A stretch of DNA of 64,000 bases from Apostichopus japonicus (taxonomy: Eukaryota; Echinodermata; Holothuroidea; Aspidochirotida; Stichopodidae), in assembly GCF_037975245.1 (NCBI RefSeq), contig NC_092579.1, positions 8,276,001 through 8,340,000 of the forward strand. Reading direction: 5' to 3'. Shown in pieces: positions 36,846-51,114 of the stretch. The notes beneath the pieces were generated by a model, which had not been told where the DNA came from, did no database searches, and saw nothing but the letters and a program-made list of their open reading frames with translations. A program made the position numbers and the translations under genes. Position 1 is the first letter of the stretch; each line of letters starts with the position of its first letter.

Positions 36846-38730
36846 CTACGGAATGCCAAATGTATCAAAAATGTCCAAAACTATATAAGCATGTCCAAAA
36901 AAATATAAGCATGTCCAAAAAAATATAAGCATGTCCAAAAAAATATAAGCATGTCCAAAAAAATATAAGCATGTCCAAATTTATATAAACATATCGAAAC
37001 TAATATAAGTATGTCCAAAAATAATATGATCATGCCCAAAATAATATGAGAGTGTCGAAAAATTATATGAACATGTCGAATGTAACTGCTAACTTCAACT
37101 TTTTAGTGAACATTTTGGCATCTGAATTCACGCCATCTGTTGCAAAATATCCAAAAAAATATAAGCATGTCCAAATTTATATAAACATGTCGAAACCAAT
37201 ATGAGTATGTCCAAAAATAATGAGAGCATGTCCAAAATAATATAAGAGTGTCGAAAGACTATATGAGCATGTCCAAAATATAAAAAAGTGTCGAAAAATA
37301 ATACAAAAGTCTCGAGCGTAACTGCTCGATTCAACTTTGTAATGAACAGTCAGGCGTTTGAATTTTACGCCATATGTTCCAAATATCAAACTTTTTATTT
37401 TGGTATGCTGAAAACAAAAACACCATATCCAGCGTAACTTAAGACGATATACAGTTCATCCATTACCGTATTAGTGTGTGTGTTAATATTTTAATGATAT
37501 TTCGATCAAGAACGATTTTATTTTCGAGGAAATATTAGTTGAGTTGTTTCGTAGCGCGAGTGATCAACCTGGCCCCAAGGTGCTGTAACTATCAGTGAGT
37601 TTAATACGAAGAACCACTGTGTCCAGCATTCCACGCGGTTTAATCAATAATATGTAGTTGGCGAGTTCTTCCCACGTTTCCATCTTGAAATTTAGTTAAA
37701 AGGTGAGAGTGAAGATTAAACGTTGAATACCCCTAACCTAGGCTTATTTTTTTTTAATTCTGGGCTAGTGTCCGACTTCGCCTGGTAACCGTAATTAAGT
37801 GTCACAATTTTCCGTTAAAAAAGTAACACAGTATAGTAGTTCATTTTCACTGCCAACGTACGCATGTGTGATAACTACTGTACGTTGTTAGCGCTTGTGC
37901 ATGTTGTACGTACTTTCGCACGTGAACTTCTTTGCCTTCGCAACAATATATGAATAATCTCAGCACCTCTAGGCAGGGCGAAACCACTCACATTACGTAG
38001 GGATGTAAAAAGGAAAAATGTTAGGTGATGGTCTTGTTTTTACATATTTTGAATTATTTGCGTCACAAAAACAGAAGAATGTTTCAATAATATATTGTCA
38101 TAATGATAACCATTGTGTCAGTTGATACAAATTACCTCCAAAGAAGGTATTGTAAGCTAATTTTTTTCGACATACCAATATAAAAGTTCGATATTTGAAA
38201 CATTTGGCGTGACTTCAAACGCCAAAATGTTCATAACAAAGTTGAAGTTAGCAGTTACACTCGAGACTTCTATATTATTATTCGACACTCTCATATAATT
38301 TTGGGCGTGCTCATATTATATTTTGACATACTTATATGTGTTTGGACATGCGCGTATTATTTTGGACATGCTCATATAGTTTTGACATGTCTATATAAAT
38401 TTGGACATGCTCATATAAGTTTGGACATGCTTATATTTTTTTGGATATTTTGCAACATATGGCGTAACTTAAAACGCCAAAATGTTCAATACAAAATTGA
38501 ATTAGGCAGTTACATTTGTCCCTCTTGTATTATTTTTCGACATTCTTTTAATATGTTGGACATGCTCATATAGTCTTTCGACACTCTCATATTATTTTGG
38601 ACATGCTCTTATTATTTTTGGACATACTCATATTAGTTTCGACATGTTTATATAAATTTGGACATGCTTATATTATTTTGGACATGCTTATATTGTTTTG
38701 GACATTTTTGAAACGTATGGCATGCCGTAG
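36846..38730. mobile_element. Large foldback element with tandem-repeat arms
   Basis: Two inverted arms of about 560 bp (36846-37410 and 38165-38730) flank a unique centre of about 750 bp. The outer ends match as CTACGGMATGCCAWAYGTWT followed by CAAAAATGTCCAAAAC. The arms consist mainly of a 20-bp unit (TCCAAAAAAATATAAGCATG, five near-exact copies near 36888-36980 and degenerate copies elsewhere) plus segments with GTAACTGCTAACTTCAAC. The inner arm ends also match in inverse. No transposase was recognised in the centre. A short flank TTTT on both sides might be a target duplication, but that is weak. Confidence 0.75.
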
Positions 38731-41700
38731 TTTTCGTAACTTGTAAACAACCTCTTCACTCAGTATAGTAAACAATTTTCGCACGCTGCTCCTGGGAGAC
38801 CTAAAGGGGTCTAAAATTGCCTCAATTGACACAATTGTTGCACCACATATACTTCCATCCATGCTCTTTAAGCCACAAGAAGCCAGATCCTGATTGATAA
38901 CGTATCCAAAAAAAATTCTTACTGCATTTTGGCACTTTTCCTGAGATAGGAGAACATCCGGGCGAATTGATATATACTCTAATAGGAGTATGCCACTTAT
39001 ATTATTTAAGTGCCACTTCAACTAGTAAAACATGTATGAATACATCCCGACCATTATGTTTATTTAAACAGACTTTATAGTTTATCATCCTCTTTTTCAA
39101 TGGTTTATGCTATTGAGTGTTCATATTACTCTAATAAATTCCAAGCAACTACTATATGCGACTTATAAAATAATTATAATACACATGGATTTTATCAATA
39201 TGTTCTTGTTTCTGTCATGACACAGAGCCAGAGAATATGGTGATATGTTATGCCTTTTCAACTCGAAAACGTTATTTTGTTTTTATCAAACGATGTTTTG
39301 GAACTAAGAGAGGTCAATTAAGCTAGCAATCATAAGTTATAAGAGTTCTGTTGTATTCCTTGGTATATCAAAGAGACCCGTTTAACAGGCGAAAAATCGT
39401 AACGAACCAGTGATAAAAAAGCTAAAATTTCTCGACACTTTTACACTTTAAGACCTCCGAGGCTCTACTCATTCTGACCAATATGGCGCCGTTCGTCACT
39501 ACAACGTAACACGGGAACAACGTCTTGATGCCTAAATATGTAAATATCTTATTAATAACATTGTAAATATTTTGTCTTTTCAAATAGAACCATATTGTTC
39601 TCTATATACTTCCAAATTATGCCATTGGCATATGTAAGGCGATGAAAAATGTTGGTAGCAGATAGTAAGAAAAGTTTGATTTTTGTTGTCTTGATTATAA
39701 CGGTTCTTCGACTTGCACTGTCGACCCAGTGACTCATATGTACGGGATTCCCTCGATGGTAACCGGTTCAGGGTAACCCCTTATGACTAACCAAGAAACA
39801 ATGACCAAATCAATACAAACTGTCCACCCATTGAGTTCCCTTCATCAACGCAGTAAATAATTACTTTGTTGAGAATGACACTGCAGTTCCCACACGACGG
39901 CGTCCAGGTGCGCACCCTTGTAACTATGCACCAGATCCAAACAAAAGGTTCGACATTCTGTAATATGCCATATGGGTACGCATGGTTAGACAACTGGGCT
40001 CTCCAGCGGTTTAACAGAGGGCGTTGTCATATCGGTCCTATTAGAGTTCCTTTCTTTATAAAGGAACTCCCTATCTACGGCTCTGGGCCCTAATATACAA
40101 TACTATTTTAACTACCAATGACTTACAGTAACAAGATCGCGTGGAAGATCCCACAAGCTGCAAACACGCATGATGAACGAAAACACATACTATCTGAGAA
40201 ACACATGCAAGTTAAGGTGCTGAAAACAAAACGATTGACTTAAAACTTCGCAAATATCTTTCAAGTGATCACGATTCAATAAATTCGAACGAAATCATAT
40301 ACGCTATATTACAGATCACGGATATTTTTGGGCAGTGCAGATCCACCACGTATATGCACCAGGATACAGAGAAGAGGCAGGGAGGTGGGGAGGGGGGGGG
40401 TGTACAGCTATTAAGTTATGGGACAACAACAATATTGTAACACGACCCATCTTCCCAATGCTCACCCCAACCTCCCAACACACCTTTTCGCAACCTTAGC
40501 TTACCCTATGACGTTTTCCTGGTGGGGGAGGGGGGAGCTGTTGTGCAAAAAAAATGATTTGTGTTTTGATACTTTGTCATTTTAGACCCATAGTTGGATT
40601 TACTATACCAGAACTGGACAGAACCAGAACAACAGAAGTGCTTTTGCAGTGTTTTAGATCTGGAACAAAGATCAATTTAATAAAACACGTCAGGGTAATA
40701 AAAGGTGTCTCTATATATTATAGTTTAATGGTTAAAATTAATTAAGCAATGCATATCAAGATTAATAATTTATTACTAACAAAGGACTCTCTACTCAAAG
40801 ATGAAAACATACAAACGGAAAAATCTCAATATTCCATTTACCTAAAAATATTATACCCTGATCACAATATCACGCATAGATGTGAAAATGTGGCCACAAT
40901 TGCCTAAGAGCAATGTTACAACACGCTAAAAACGTTTCCATGTGATCGGTTTGGAATTATAATCTGCCATGATGTACCATCGAGGTAACCTAGAGCGACA
41001 GATATCACACTTTAACAACCAGCCACACCTTTACTGGCTTCACTGAAATTTACTATGTAAAGAAGCTTGTTTGTTGATAACACCACAAATAATGCACGCA
41101 AAGGGTCCATACTTTGTTCACGTCAGAAATACGCCGTATGATATATATAAAGTAACATAGCAAATTAGTTATGACTTTATATGTTTGCATGTAAAATGTT
41201 TAAAAACCAGTTTATTATAGTCCCCATATATTGAATGCAGTGATGTTATTTAGACATTTACATACCTAATTGACGTAAAAGTGTCTTTGAAGTGTCGGTG
41301 AATTTGAACACTAGTTGGCTGCCTATAGAATAGTTGGCGGCAATTATTACGCAGATAATATTAAATTCCGACCACTGTTTGATTGGAAATGACAAAACAA
41401 ATTTACTTTGAATAAAATACCAAACCCTGAAATGAAAAACAATTGTCATTTTTCCTCTTTTACTTTTTCATCGGCTTTGTATATGTGTACTATTTGCAGG
41501 TCAAAGTTAGTTAAGGGTCTTTCGTAAGCTTTTTCGAACAATAGGAATTACAAACAATGGATGCAATTTGCAACCGGAGATGTCTAGTCACTGTAGTGAA
41601 ATATAGAGTGTTATATTCTCATGGTGAAAACAGAACATTTTCAACTCACAATCATATATATATATTATATACAGTATTGAGAGCGAATGATAAAACTATA

Positions 41701-43178
41701 ATTTTTTTATATATATTTACCTTGATAAGTCATACCTTTACATCAGAGGTTGTCAACATGATAGAATCAATAAACATTGCAAACGGTATGTTCCTGAAAG
41801 TTACTTTACTTAGTATCCTTACAAACCTTTAACGTAAACTGATCTAGGTGGCAAAGGAAATGTGAATGCATCAAAGTAAAAAGGATAATGTTGACCAAGA
41901 CGGGTAATCGTTAAAAATACACGAAAAGGTTTGATTTCGGTGTGTGCATAATTTCTGCACTTGATATGAGTGGGATTGGTATTGCGAGGAGGGCTTAGTG
42001 GTAGGTGGGGGGGGGGGGGGGGCCTCCGGCGGCCACGAATTGATTCATAGATGAGTCACCTGACAAGGTACCCTCCATCACATGATGGATCCTACTTAAG
42101 AGGTGACTCACAATTGACAAGAGAATTTTGCTCTTTTCCTTGAAAAGTTTTAATCTATTCATTTAAATTGTTATCCAGCAGGAGGGCGTACGTAACAACT
42201 ATATTTCTTGTCATACAATAGTCTGTTGAGTAGTGACGTCAATAGCTTGACAGGTATTTCCAGTTCTTTTGTATTAAGCGCACACGTTCGAGGAGTCTCT
42301 GTTGGTATACAATCTGATACCAAATTCATTCTCTTGTTAAAAGTCGTGATATGCATTTACTTTCGTCACGCCTGAATGATTTGGTTGAAGTTTTGCACGT
42401 TTACACAGAATGATAAGGCTCTAGTATAGTGACAAACAAACAAAATTAAAAATAAATTAAAAATTTTATTTTGAATTATTTTTCATTTTAATGTTCGTAT
42501 ATTCTAGTGATCTACACAAGTGTGAGGATTTATATCTTAAACTTTCATGGAAGTTGAAATTATAAATAAAGCAAATGTGGAATTTTCCAGAGCACTAACA
42601 GCAAATCTGTGTAAAACTGAGCAACCGCTTCTGGTTTTATATAGATTAGAGAGGGGAGGGGGAGTGAAGGGAGTGGTGGAGGATTTGCATGGGGAGAGGT
42701 TTGAGGGCTACTTCGCATCTATTGTGTGCATAGGATTTGTGAGAGGTACTCCAGCAATAAGTGGGTATTTTGAATTGTCATTCTTACTATAATACGGTAA
42801 CTTGCATTAATACCGTAATTAAATTTCATTAATGAACTTTTTGAGTCGTCGTTCCACTCATTTCAGTGCGTAGCCTCTCTCATACAACAGAAGGGTGATA
42901 CTGGGACCAATCACCTCACCCCCCCCCCCTCTTCTCACTTTCTTCGAACACTGTCATATTGCACTGCATGGCCAAATAAACCAGATTAAAAAACCGAGAG
43001 GTTGTTTCCACTTGTTTTTGTTATTAAGAAGATGAAGAATAGATGCCAAATATAGATATAATCATTCAGATTAAGTGCTCTCTCCTTCAACATTTGTTTT
43101 TTATAATCATATTCACATAATTTCTTCTTCTTCTTTTATTCGATATTTTTTTCATTTATTCTTGAGAGAGTAGCTGTC

Positions 43179-43237
<59 letters not shown>

Positions 43238-44137
43238 CCATTAATGGAAGTGGAAATAAAATATGTAACGTTTAAAGAATATTATTTCTATGAAGTAAAA
43301 GTAAGAAGAAGGAATGTCCAAATGTGTGCTATTGCAATATTTATTCGTTTCCGTCTTTTATTGATTTAATCCACGTAACGGCACGGATCAAACTAGCATC
43401 CGTGTGTTCCACTTGGACAAGTCCTGATCTTCTAACGATGCGCAGGTTTTCTCTCAATATGCAGAAGACTGAGTCAAAAACACAAGGTGGTGCGTCAGTT
43501 ATATTACTCAGCAATTGGTTACGGATCACCAAAATACGAGGCACGTCTTTTGTTTGTTTACGGTATAGTATTTTCTCTTGAACTGCTGGTTATGAAAGAC
43601 AGAGGGTAATAATTTCATACTCTGATAGATATGATAACTGACCAAAGCATCACGTTTCCAGCGAATCATATTATTCAGTAATAGGCTTACTGTGGGTACC
43701 CAAATGACAGTATATTTTGTTCATCCGCTCAAAAGAAGAAAGAAAAGGGTAAACGTCATGCCGGTTATTTGACATATTTTCACTAAAACTTAATGTCTTG
43801 GTTAACAAACTGAACAGGAAATCACATGTTAGCAGAATGTAGAAACATAAAAATAAAGAACTTCAACTGAGAAACAGAAACTCCCCGAAAATTAATTGCA
43901 TGTGTGATGCTTCATTTGGGTATATTGCAATACTAAGTGACGACAGTATTTTGGCATAGGGGCCGAGGAGGAGTGAATATGTAGTAAAATTGCACCCCGA
44001 GAACTTTTGATACATAGTCTCATAATCTTTATAACTAGTGGTGAATATATATAGAACTGTTCCCTGCAAGAGTGAATAATCGACTACCAAGAATGGACCA
44101 CATGACCCCCGAAGTCCCAGCGGATGAAACAGATCGA
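38731..44137. other. Long stretch without a recognised gene
   Basis: A minus-strand ORF of 117 codons (39021-38668) runs into the foldback arm; I could not identify it. A TGACGTCA palindrome lies at 42234-42241. G-runs occur at 40392-40400 and 42007-42022, and a (TA)n run at 43181-43231. Confidence 0.4.
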
Positions 44138-44490
44138 TTGGGGTAACCTGTCTATGACTCATGAATAAGAAATTACCATCTTTAGGGATTCATCAAGTAG
44201 GGAATCCCTGCAAACGAAACTCATTTGTGGGGGAAAAAACTATGATTCATCGAAAACAACTTGATAAAATAATTAAACTCAGAGTATATGCCGAACAATG
44301 GATAGCACTCCATGTTTACATCTGTGTCACACCAATTTGAATCTGAAACACTTCAACTGTCAAACCTAATACCCAATGACGTCATTAATACGTGAGTCGC
44401 ACACGAACCTTCAACTTAACTTACTGAATGAATTGACCTAGTCTTCATATGCTCGGCTGATCACAAGGACGATTGTGTTTGTTATATTCA
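44138..44490. repeat. Upstream cassette, copy 1 (before gene C)
   Basis: Shares ordered motifs with 53035-53310 and 54229-54545: GGTAACC..TATGACTCAT, AGTAGGGAAT, CCNATGACGTCATT, CGAACCTTCA, and TATGCTC near the end. It contains a perfect TGACGTCA at 44377-44384. It lies about 2 kb before the gene C promoter. Confidence 0.6.
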
Positions 44491-46380
44491 AATAGCTCCA
44501 ATATTACATAGGTTCAGAATCCAACTAACATAAAATGTAAGTCTTAAATGTCATGGCGATACGTAGACGCGAACATGATATAGTTTAGTACTTGGGGCCC
44601 TTGTATGCAAATTACCTTCGAGCCTTTCTCTACGTCAACTTCATGTACCCTCCAAATATAACAATAAAGGCCTTCTGAGATCAAACATATACAGTTCTTT
44701 TTTTTACCTTTTATTAATTTTCACCTTGGGAATCCTATATCTAACTTAATATTAAACTTAAGTTATTTTTAATATAAATCTACTTAGCATCATACTAGTA
44801 TTGTTTAATTGCATAATCCCTAGATTTATTTCTATAGCGTGCGTTAACATGATCAGCAACGTTAGAGGATGACTTTAAGACTGCACAATATTCATTTTGA
44901 GATGTTTCAGACTGTTAAAACAACACTATTATCACTTTCTGGTTGTGTTAATATTACACTTTTAAATGTTGAGGTAGTGGTTGGACTATTAAGTCTAAAA
45001 CATAGACCATTCGATCAATTCCTCAGATGCAAAAAGAAAAAAAAAACGCAATCGGAAAACATAACTTTTTCATGACCTCAACTGACATGTTTACAATGAG
45101 TTTTCAATTTGTTAATAAAAGATAAATGTTGATATTTAATAACAATAAAAGGTATGATATGTCGTTAGTATAAAGCTTAAAGGACATGTTGTGTTATGTG
45201 GTAAAGTTAATTGAATTTATGAAACAATTGATTATTACATTAATATTAAGGCCTGGACCGAGAAGCCATCGTCATGGTACTGTAGAAAGGAAACTTGGAA
45301 ACTTGAACATGAAAGAACATACTAGAGATTAAGCCTAATCTCAAGGTTGATATCTTGAAAACTGGATTTTTATAGATAGGGTAATGGTATCCGTTTGTTG
45401 TATTGAACTATACAACAGAGCAAGACTAAAATTCTGCCTAAAATCACCCTTTAAGAATTCTCGTAACCGATAGCAAAAAAAAGTTACAGAAAGATATACC
45501 ACTCATATATGAGGCAATTTTCTCATTTGAGAACAACGCCTATATGGTCCTTTAGGTTGATCATGTGATCACGTATCATTGTAGTTTGAAGTGATTTGAA
45601 GGTAAGTAACAAACAATTGTTTATATTTATAAGTCAGAAGCCTAACAAGAAACAAACTACGTCTTAGTCGTTTACATGAAATGATGAATAATATCAAAAT
45701 GTGAAAATCGCAAGGTAACCTCTTACCATCTTACCTTCAAAGCCATTTTCTTCTGCTATTTCTCGCTTTTGTCGATTAATTTACCTTAAAAATACAGAAA
45801 ATGAAGATGAGCCAGATCCATTATATATATATATATATGTATAATGTGAATGGTTTGGCAAAACGAGAAGCACGTGTTGTGAGATACAGATTTAAAACCA
45901 CTGATATGTATAAATAGTCAAATAGCGTTTCATTCTTTCGTTTCCAATCCACAATCAGCAGACCTTTTTTTTTACCACTGTATCAGGTTATATAATGCAC
46001 TTGAATGTCATCTCTGACAATATGTTGTACTGCATGTGCAAACTTCTCATGGCATATATTTTTGGGTGTAGAGACCGACTGAACCTGGGGATGTTTGGCT
46101 CCTCCCCTGCACCCCACACCCCTCTTATTTTGCAAGTTCTGTAAGCTGCCCATGTATATCCATTCAGTTGACCTCATAGACGTGACGGAGCAGTTTTCAG
46201 TTAATTGATTTAACTTTATAATACTATTGGTCATTTTCCAATCTTATAGTAACAAATTTCATTAGCTTATAACAATTTAATCGATTACGCTTGAATTTTA
46301 CACGGTTTGATATGAATATTCATAGATGGTAAGTGCATTCAAGCAACACTGCTTTGGAGGTTAAAAAAAAACAGGTTTGG
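44491..46380. other. No gene recognised upstream of gene C
   Basis: Sequence between the upstream cassette and the gene C promoter. A short (AT)n run lies at 45823-45838. Confidence 0.4.
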
Positions 46381-46489
46381 CGGTGGATTCCTCGTGCCAC
46401 CGTGAGTCATTTGTTTGATTAAACGAAATAACAATAGGTGGTCAAGTTTTCTGCACTGTAATATTTAGTGAGAAAAAAGGGTATAAATA
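46381..46489 (+). promoter_or_regulatory. Gene C promoter (AP-1 site plus TATA box)
   Basis: ATTCCTCGTGC at 46387-46397, the AP-1 heptamer TGAGTCA at 46403-46409, AATAGGTG, TTTAGTGAG, and TATAAATA at 46482-46489. The same elements in the same order, at nearly the same spacing, precede gene D. Confidence 0.75.
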
Positions 46490-46509
46490 TGGCCAGCAAT
46501 CGTTGAGAG

Positions 46510-46621
46510 GTTCACAAATTACGGAGACTTCTTCAAGTAAAGACAAGAGTAAAGAAGAAAGAAACTACTAAAGATATACCAAGAACTTAATCAGAAAAAT
46601 CAGAATTCAACTTATATTTTG
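46510..46621 (+). other. Gene C 5' UTR exon
   Basis: Follows the TATA box by about 25-30 bases (start estimated) and ends at a donor G|GTGAGT after 46621. Blocks such as CACAAATYACGGAGA and AAAGAAACTMCT are shared with the leader exon of gene D. No ATG lies in the likely exon. Intron 1 runs to the acceptor TTTTTAG at 47686. Confidence 0.7.
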
Positions 46622-47719
46622 GTGAGTACACTGTACTATTATAGGCCTGCTTGTTCTTCGTTAATTAAATAAAAGGGAACTTGTAGGATACGATTGGTTT
46701 TAATAATCGGTCCTTAGTAAACAATTGTGAAGTAATCATTTCATTGTATTAATTGTACGATTGTAAGTTAACGTAAACTTTTAGTCCTTGTCAGGATAGC
46801 CTTAACTACTTTGATTTGTAAAAAAGTAACGTTGGTACACCAGGAATAACTCATAACATCATTTTAATATAATTATATTCTTTCTTAACTAATAAAATTT
46901 CCATACTTGAATAGCTGAGTATTAAGAACTGAAACCTGTATATTTGATGGTGTCCACTGACATTAAGAGCATACAATCTGCTATCAAACTTATGTCTGGT
47001 ATACTTGAAAAATATTATTTTGATAAAAGAAGGCAATTGCCACTTTGAAATTTTTAACTTGAAGTGAAAAGAATAACGTTATACAGCTTTTGCTCTGATG
47101 AAACTAAATTAGATTAATTTGACCGAGGTAAATTTTGTGTTCCACAACTTCGTCGCTATTTTTAATTCCTCTTGCAAATCTTTGGAGTTTATACCAAATA
47201 CCATCTTCCCTAGTACCACTTTGGTTGTTAAAGTAAAGTATAATATTGTATATATAGTAATTTTTCGTGTATAACGAGCAAAAATGACATCACCTTATAA
47301 AACTAATAAAACAAGCTTTAAGACAGCACTTTTAGTTAACCGCGTTAGGATTTCCACACTGATGTTATACTGTATAAATATAGATATATACTAACTTAAA
47401 TCAATCATGAAATACCTACATTGGCGGGTAATATTGTTACTTTATTTCTATTGCTGAACTTGACGGTCAAAATCGTGTTTGAAATATGTGCCATTCAGCT
47501 TTTTAAATAATATAAAAAAAAAAATCAAAATAATGGACTATAGAAGACATTGAGAATAATGTTGGTAAATATTACATTCACAATAATACACTGTGCAGAT
47601 AATACCTTATATATTATCCAGTTTATTTGTTGTTTCTCACTTCATTTCATAATTTTGTTTTTTCCATCTTTCTAATTTTTTTTTAGATCACCACCACAAG
47701 CTAATATTATCAACTCGTC

Positions 47720-50280
47720 ATGAAGCTCCATCTTGCATTCGTTTCCATGTCTCTATTCTTTGGAGTGATGATTTTGCTGTTGCCACAAGAGTCACAGACA
47801 GCGCCTCTCTTACTACGGAAAGGTAAATTTGTTATTCTAAAATAAAATATTGTAGGACCTAAAATGGTCCGATTATTTAGAATATTTCTTGTCCGTATCT
47901 TAGAATGTTTACCCCTTACGTAGACAAATCAATTCAACTAATCTACTTAAATTATATTCCCATCAAGGTGAAATCATTGCCAATCGCCGACATTTGTATT
48001 TGAAGTAATTCAAATGATTCAGTCTTTGCATACAATTTGCGATGATACACCATCCTTATTGTTATATTAATCCGTCTTTAGCTATCATATGAGCAACACA
48101 CGAATTTGAAAAACCAATGTAGAAATAATGATAATATGAGCTTCTTTATCAGTATCGTCAACCATATTCAGTAACCTAAAGCAGTTACTATTGCATTTAA
48201 TTCGAAGTTGTATGATTAAATTATTATATGACAGCTTCTGTAAAATGTGGACGACTAAACGAGCATAATTGGGGTGTTCTAGATTGTTCGAAGTTCACAC
48301 AACTATACATTTCTAACTGTAAAAGTGAACAAAACTTAATGAATTATACATTTACTTGAAATAGCTTTAAATTTAAACCACCGAAATATTGCAATGTTAG
48401 TAATACATTACTACCTTTTAAATTTCTCAACAGGTACAAATTTCTATTTTGAAGACAATGCCAACAACTTAAGACAGCGTAGAAGTGATGGCAGTAGCTC
48501 CGTTAGTAACGACACAAGCGACGACGAGGAGGAGAGCAATGACACAGACGATGAAAGTGATAATACAGAGAACACAACTGACGAAGATGAAGAGGATGCA
48601 GTGACTGAAGTCGAAGATGAAGAGGATGTAGTGACTGAAGTCGAGGATGAAGATGCAGTGACTGATGCTCCAGCTGACAGACGTCGCAGAAGTGCCGATA
48701 GTAGCACTTCTGATGAAGACGCCGATAGTAGCACTTCTGATGATGACGAGGAGGAGAGCAATGACACAGACGATGAAAGTGATGATACAGAGAACACAAC
48801 TGACGAAGATGAAGAGGAGACAGTGACTGAAGTCGAAGATGAAGAGGATGTAGTGACTGAAGTCGAGGATGAAGATGCAGTGACTGATGCACCAGCTGAC
48901 AGACGTCGCAGAAGTGCCGATAGTAGCACTTCTGATGCAGACGCCGATAGTAGCACTTCTGATGATGACGAGGAGGAGAGCAATGACACAGACGATGAAA
49001 GTGATGATACAGAGAACACAACTGACGAAGATGAAGAGGAGACAGTGACTGAAGTCGAAGATGAAGAGGATGTAGTGACTGAAGTCGAGGATGAAGATGC
49101 AGTGACTGATGCTCCAGCTGACAGACGTCGCAGAAGTGACGATAGTAGCACTTCTGATGACGACGCCGATAGTAGCACTTCTGATGAAGACGAGGAGGAG
49201 AGCAATGACACAGACGATGAAAGTGATGATACAGAGAACACAACTGACGAAGATGAAGAGGAGACAGTGACTGAAGTCGAAGATGAAGAGGATGTAGTGA
49301 CTGAAGTCGAGGATGAAGATGCAGTGACTGATGCTCCAGCTGACAGACGTCGCAGAAGTGACGATAGTAGCACTTCTGATGACGACGCCGATAGTAGCAC
49401 TTCTGATGAAGACGAGGAGGAGAGCAATGACACAGACGATGAAAGTGATGATACAGAGAACACAACTGACGAAGATGAAGAGGAGACAGTGACTGAAGTC
49501 GAAGATGAAGAGGATGTAGTGACTGAAGTCGAGGATGAAGATGCAGTGACTGATGCTCCAGCTGACAGACGTCGCAGAAGTGACGATAGTAGCACTTCTG
49601 ATGACGACGCCGATAGTAGCACTTCTGATGAAGACGAGGAGGAGAGCAATGACACAGACGATGAAAGTGATGATACAGAGAACACAACTGACGAAGATGA
49701 AGAGGAGACAGTGACTGAAGTCGAAGATGAAGAGGATGTAGTGACTGAAGTCGAGGATGAAGATGCAGTGACTGATGCTCCAGCTGACAGACGTCGCAGA
49801 AGTGACGATAGTAGCACTTCTGATGACGACGCCGATAGTAGCACTTCTGATGAAGACGAGGAGGAGAGCAATGACACAGACGATGTAAGTGATGATACAG
49901 AGAACACAACTGACGAAGATGAAGAGGAGACAGTGACTGAAGTCGAAGATGAAGAGGATGTAGTGACTGAAGTCGAGGATGAAGATGCAGTGACTGATGC
50001 TCCAGCTGACAGACGTCGCAGAAGTGCCGATAACAGCAATTCTGATGAAGACGCCGATAGTAGCACTTCTGATGAAGACGAGGAGGAGAGCAATGACACA
50101 GACGATGAAAGTGAAGATACAGAGAACACAACTGACGAAGATGAAGAGGAGACAGTGACTGAAGTCGAAGATGAAGAGGATGTAGTGACTGAAGTCGAGG
50201 ATGAAGATGCAGTGACTGATGCTCCAGCTGACAGACGTCGCAGAAGTGCCGATAGCAGCACTTCTGATAATGACGATTAA
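47720..50280 (+). CDS. Gene C: secreted acidic polyprotein cut at tetrabasic sites (74-residue repeats)
   Basis: Coding exons 47720-47822 and 48434-50280, phase-1 intron of 611 bp; predicted 649 residues. Signal peptide MKLHLAFVSMSLFFGVMILL plus LPQESQT, then APLLLRK and a pro-region ending in RQRR (48-51) before S52. The rest is a 74-residue unit (222 bp): acidic S/D/T/E sequence, TEVEDEEDVVTEVEDEDAVT, DAPAD, then RRRR before S. There are eight RRRR-S sites, seven full units between them and a short tail ending SDNDD. Furin/proprotein convertases cut R-X-K/R-R, so the secretory pathway could release a run of near-identical acidic peptides (inference). Each unit has two N-glycosylation sequons (NDT, NTT) and no cysteine. 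Four central units are nearly identical. No known family was recognised. Introns, promoter and 3' block are shared with gene D, its closest relative. Confidence 0.87.
48681..50245 (+). repeat. 222-bp coding tandem repeat of gene C
   Basis: ACGTCGCAGAAGT recurs every 222 bases from 48681 to 50235 (seven steps). Units 3-6 are nearly identical at the DNA level, pointing to recent amplification or gene conversion. Confidence 0.96.
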
Positions 50281-50700
50281 AATATAACAATCTATTCCAC
50301 CTCGGATTCATTTAGGCAATTAAATTAGAGATTAACACGTAAAGATTTTAACTTTTGAGGTATTGTACACAATTTTGCATTACAAGATATAAAACTTTAT
50401 TAATTGAAGATATCAAATAGGAGCTATTTTGGTTGAACTCTCACAAAATGTTTCGTGGTAGAACTTGTTTAGGAACGGTATTAAGCTAAAAAAGTAATAA
50501 CAGTGGCTGAATCTACTGTTTTCATTTTGTGGGTGGGGGAGTTAGGAGGGGAGCGGGGTTTTACCGCACTGCCAATTAGTAACAGAAGGAAAGTGATAGT
50601 TTTGTTAAGGTAAAATCTTCTAATTATCGTAGGTAACACATAAAGTAGGCCTACGTGGTAGTCGTAAAGTCCTTTTTATTTTTATTTCATTAAAGTTCAG

Positions 50701-50853
50701 CTGTTGGGTATTTTTTTTTATAATATCAAGGACAGTGTTTCTTATATTCATAAAAAAATACAGGCCACAACGGTAAGACTTACAAGTTGGTGCTACGAGT
50801 AATGCCAAGTGTATATCAAGCTTCAATTCTTGCCGCCTGTTATAATTTATGAT
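50701..50853 (+). promoter_or_regulatory. Conserved 3' block of gene C
   Basis: Starts 421 bases after the stop and matches the blocks behind genes B and D over about 150 bp. GAAATATATAAG follows; AATATA is a known variant polyadenylation hexamer, so the block probably sits at the very end of the transcript. Confidence 0.75.
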
Positions 50854-51114
50854 TGTAAATATGAGAAATATATAAGTCCTATAAAAAGCATTTCTTGTGT
50901 TTCACATTTTTATTCTTAAAGTAAGAATTTAACAAAAAGATAAAATTTAAGATAATTTGTAAAATATGAGTCGCACAAGACGGTCAGTATATGATGATGA
51001 CTGAAAAGAGTTAGTTTTTATGAAACATAACATTTAAATCGCTGACAGAGCAAAGAGGATCTCAATATTGAGTGCCACTCACAAGCAGTGAATTTCAAAA
51101 AGAAAGAATCAATA
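50854..51114. other. 3' flank of gene C
   Basis: Nothing recognised between the conserved 3' block and the LINE fragment. Confidence 0.4.

Noticed and set aside
38668-39021. 117-codon minus-strand ORF with possible helical domain
   Set aside because: It runs into the foldback arm, no domain could be named with confidence, and there is no supporting start or splice context.
48444-50311. Two antisense ORFs of about 600 codons opposite gene C (poly-Ser and His/Leu-rich)
   Set aside because: They arise because the repeat unit is a multiple of three and the sense GAN/AGY codons give few antisense stops. They have no signal peptide, splice fit or promoter.
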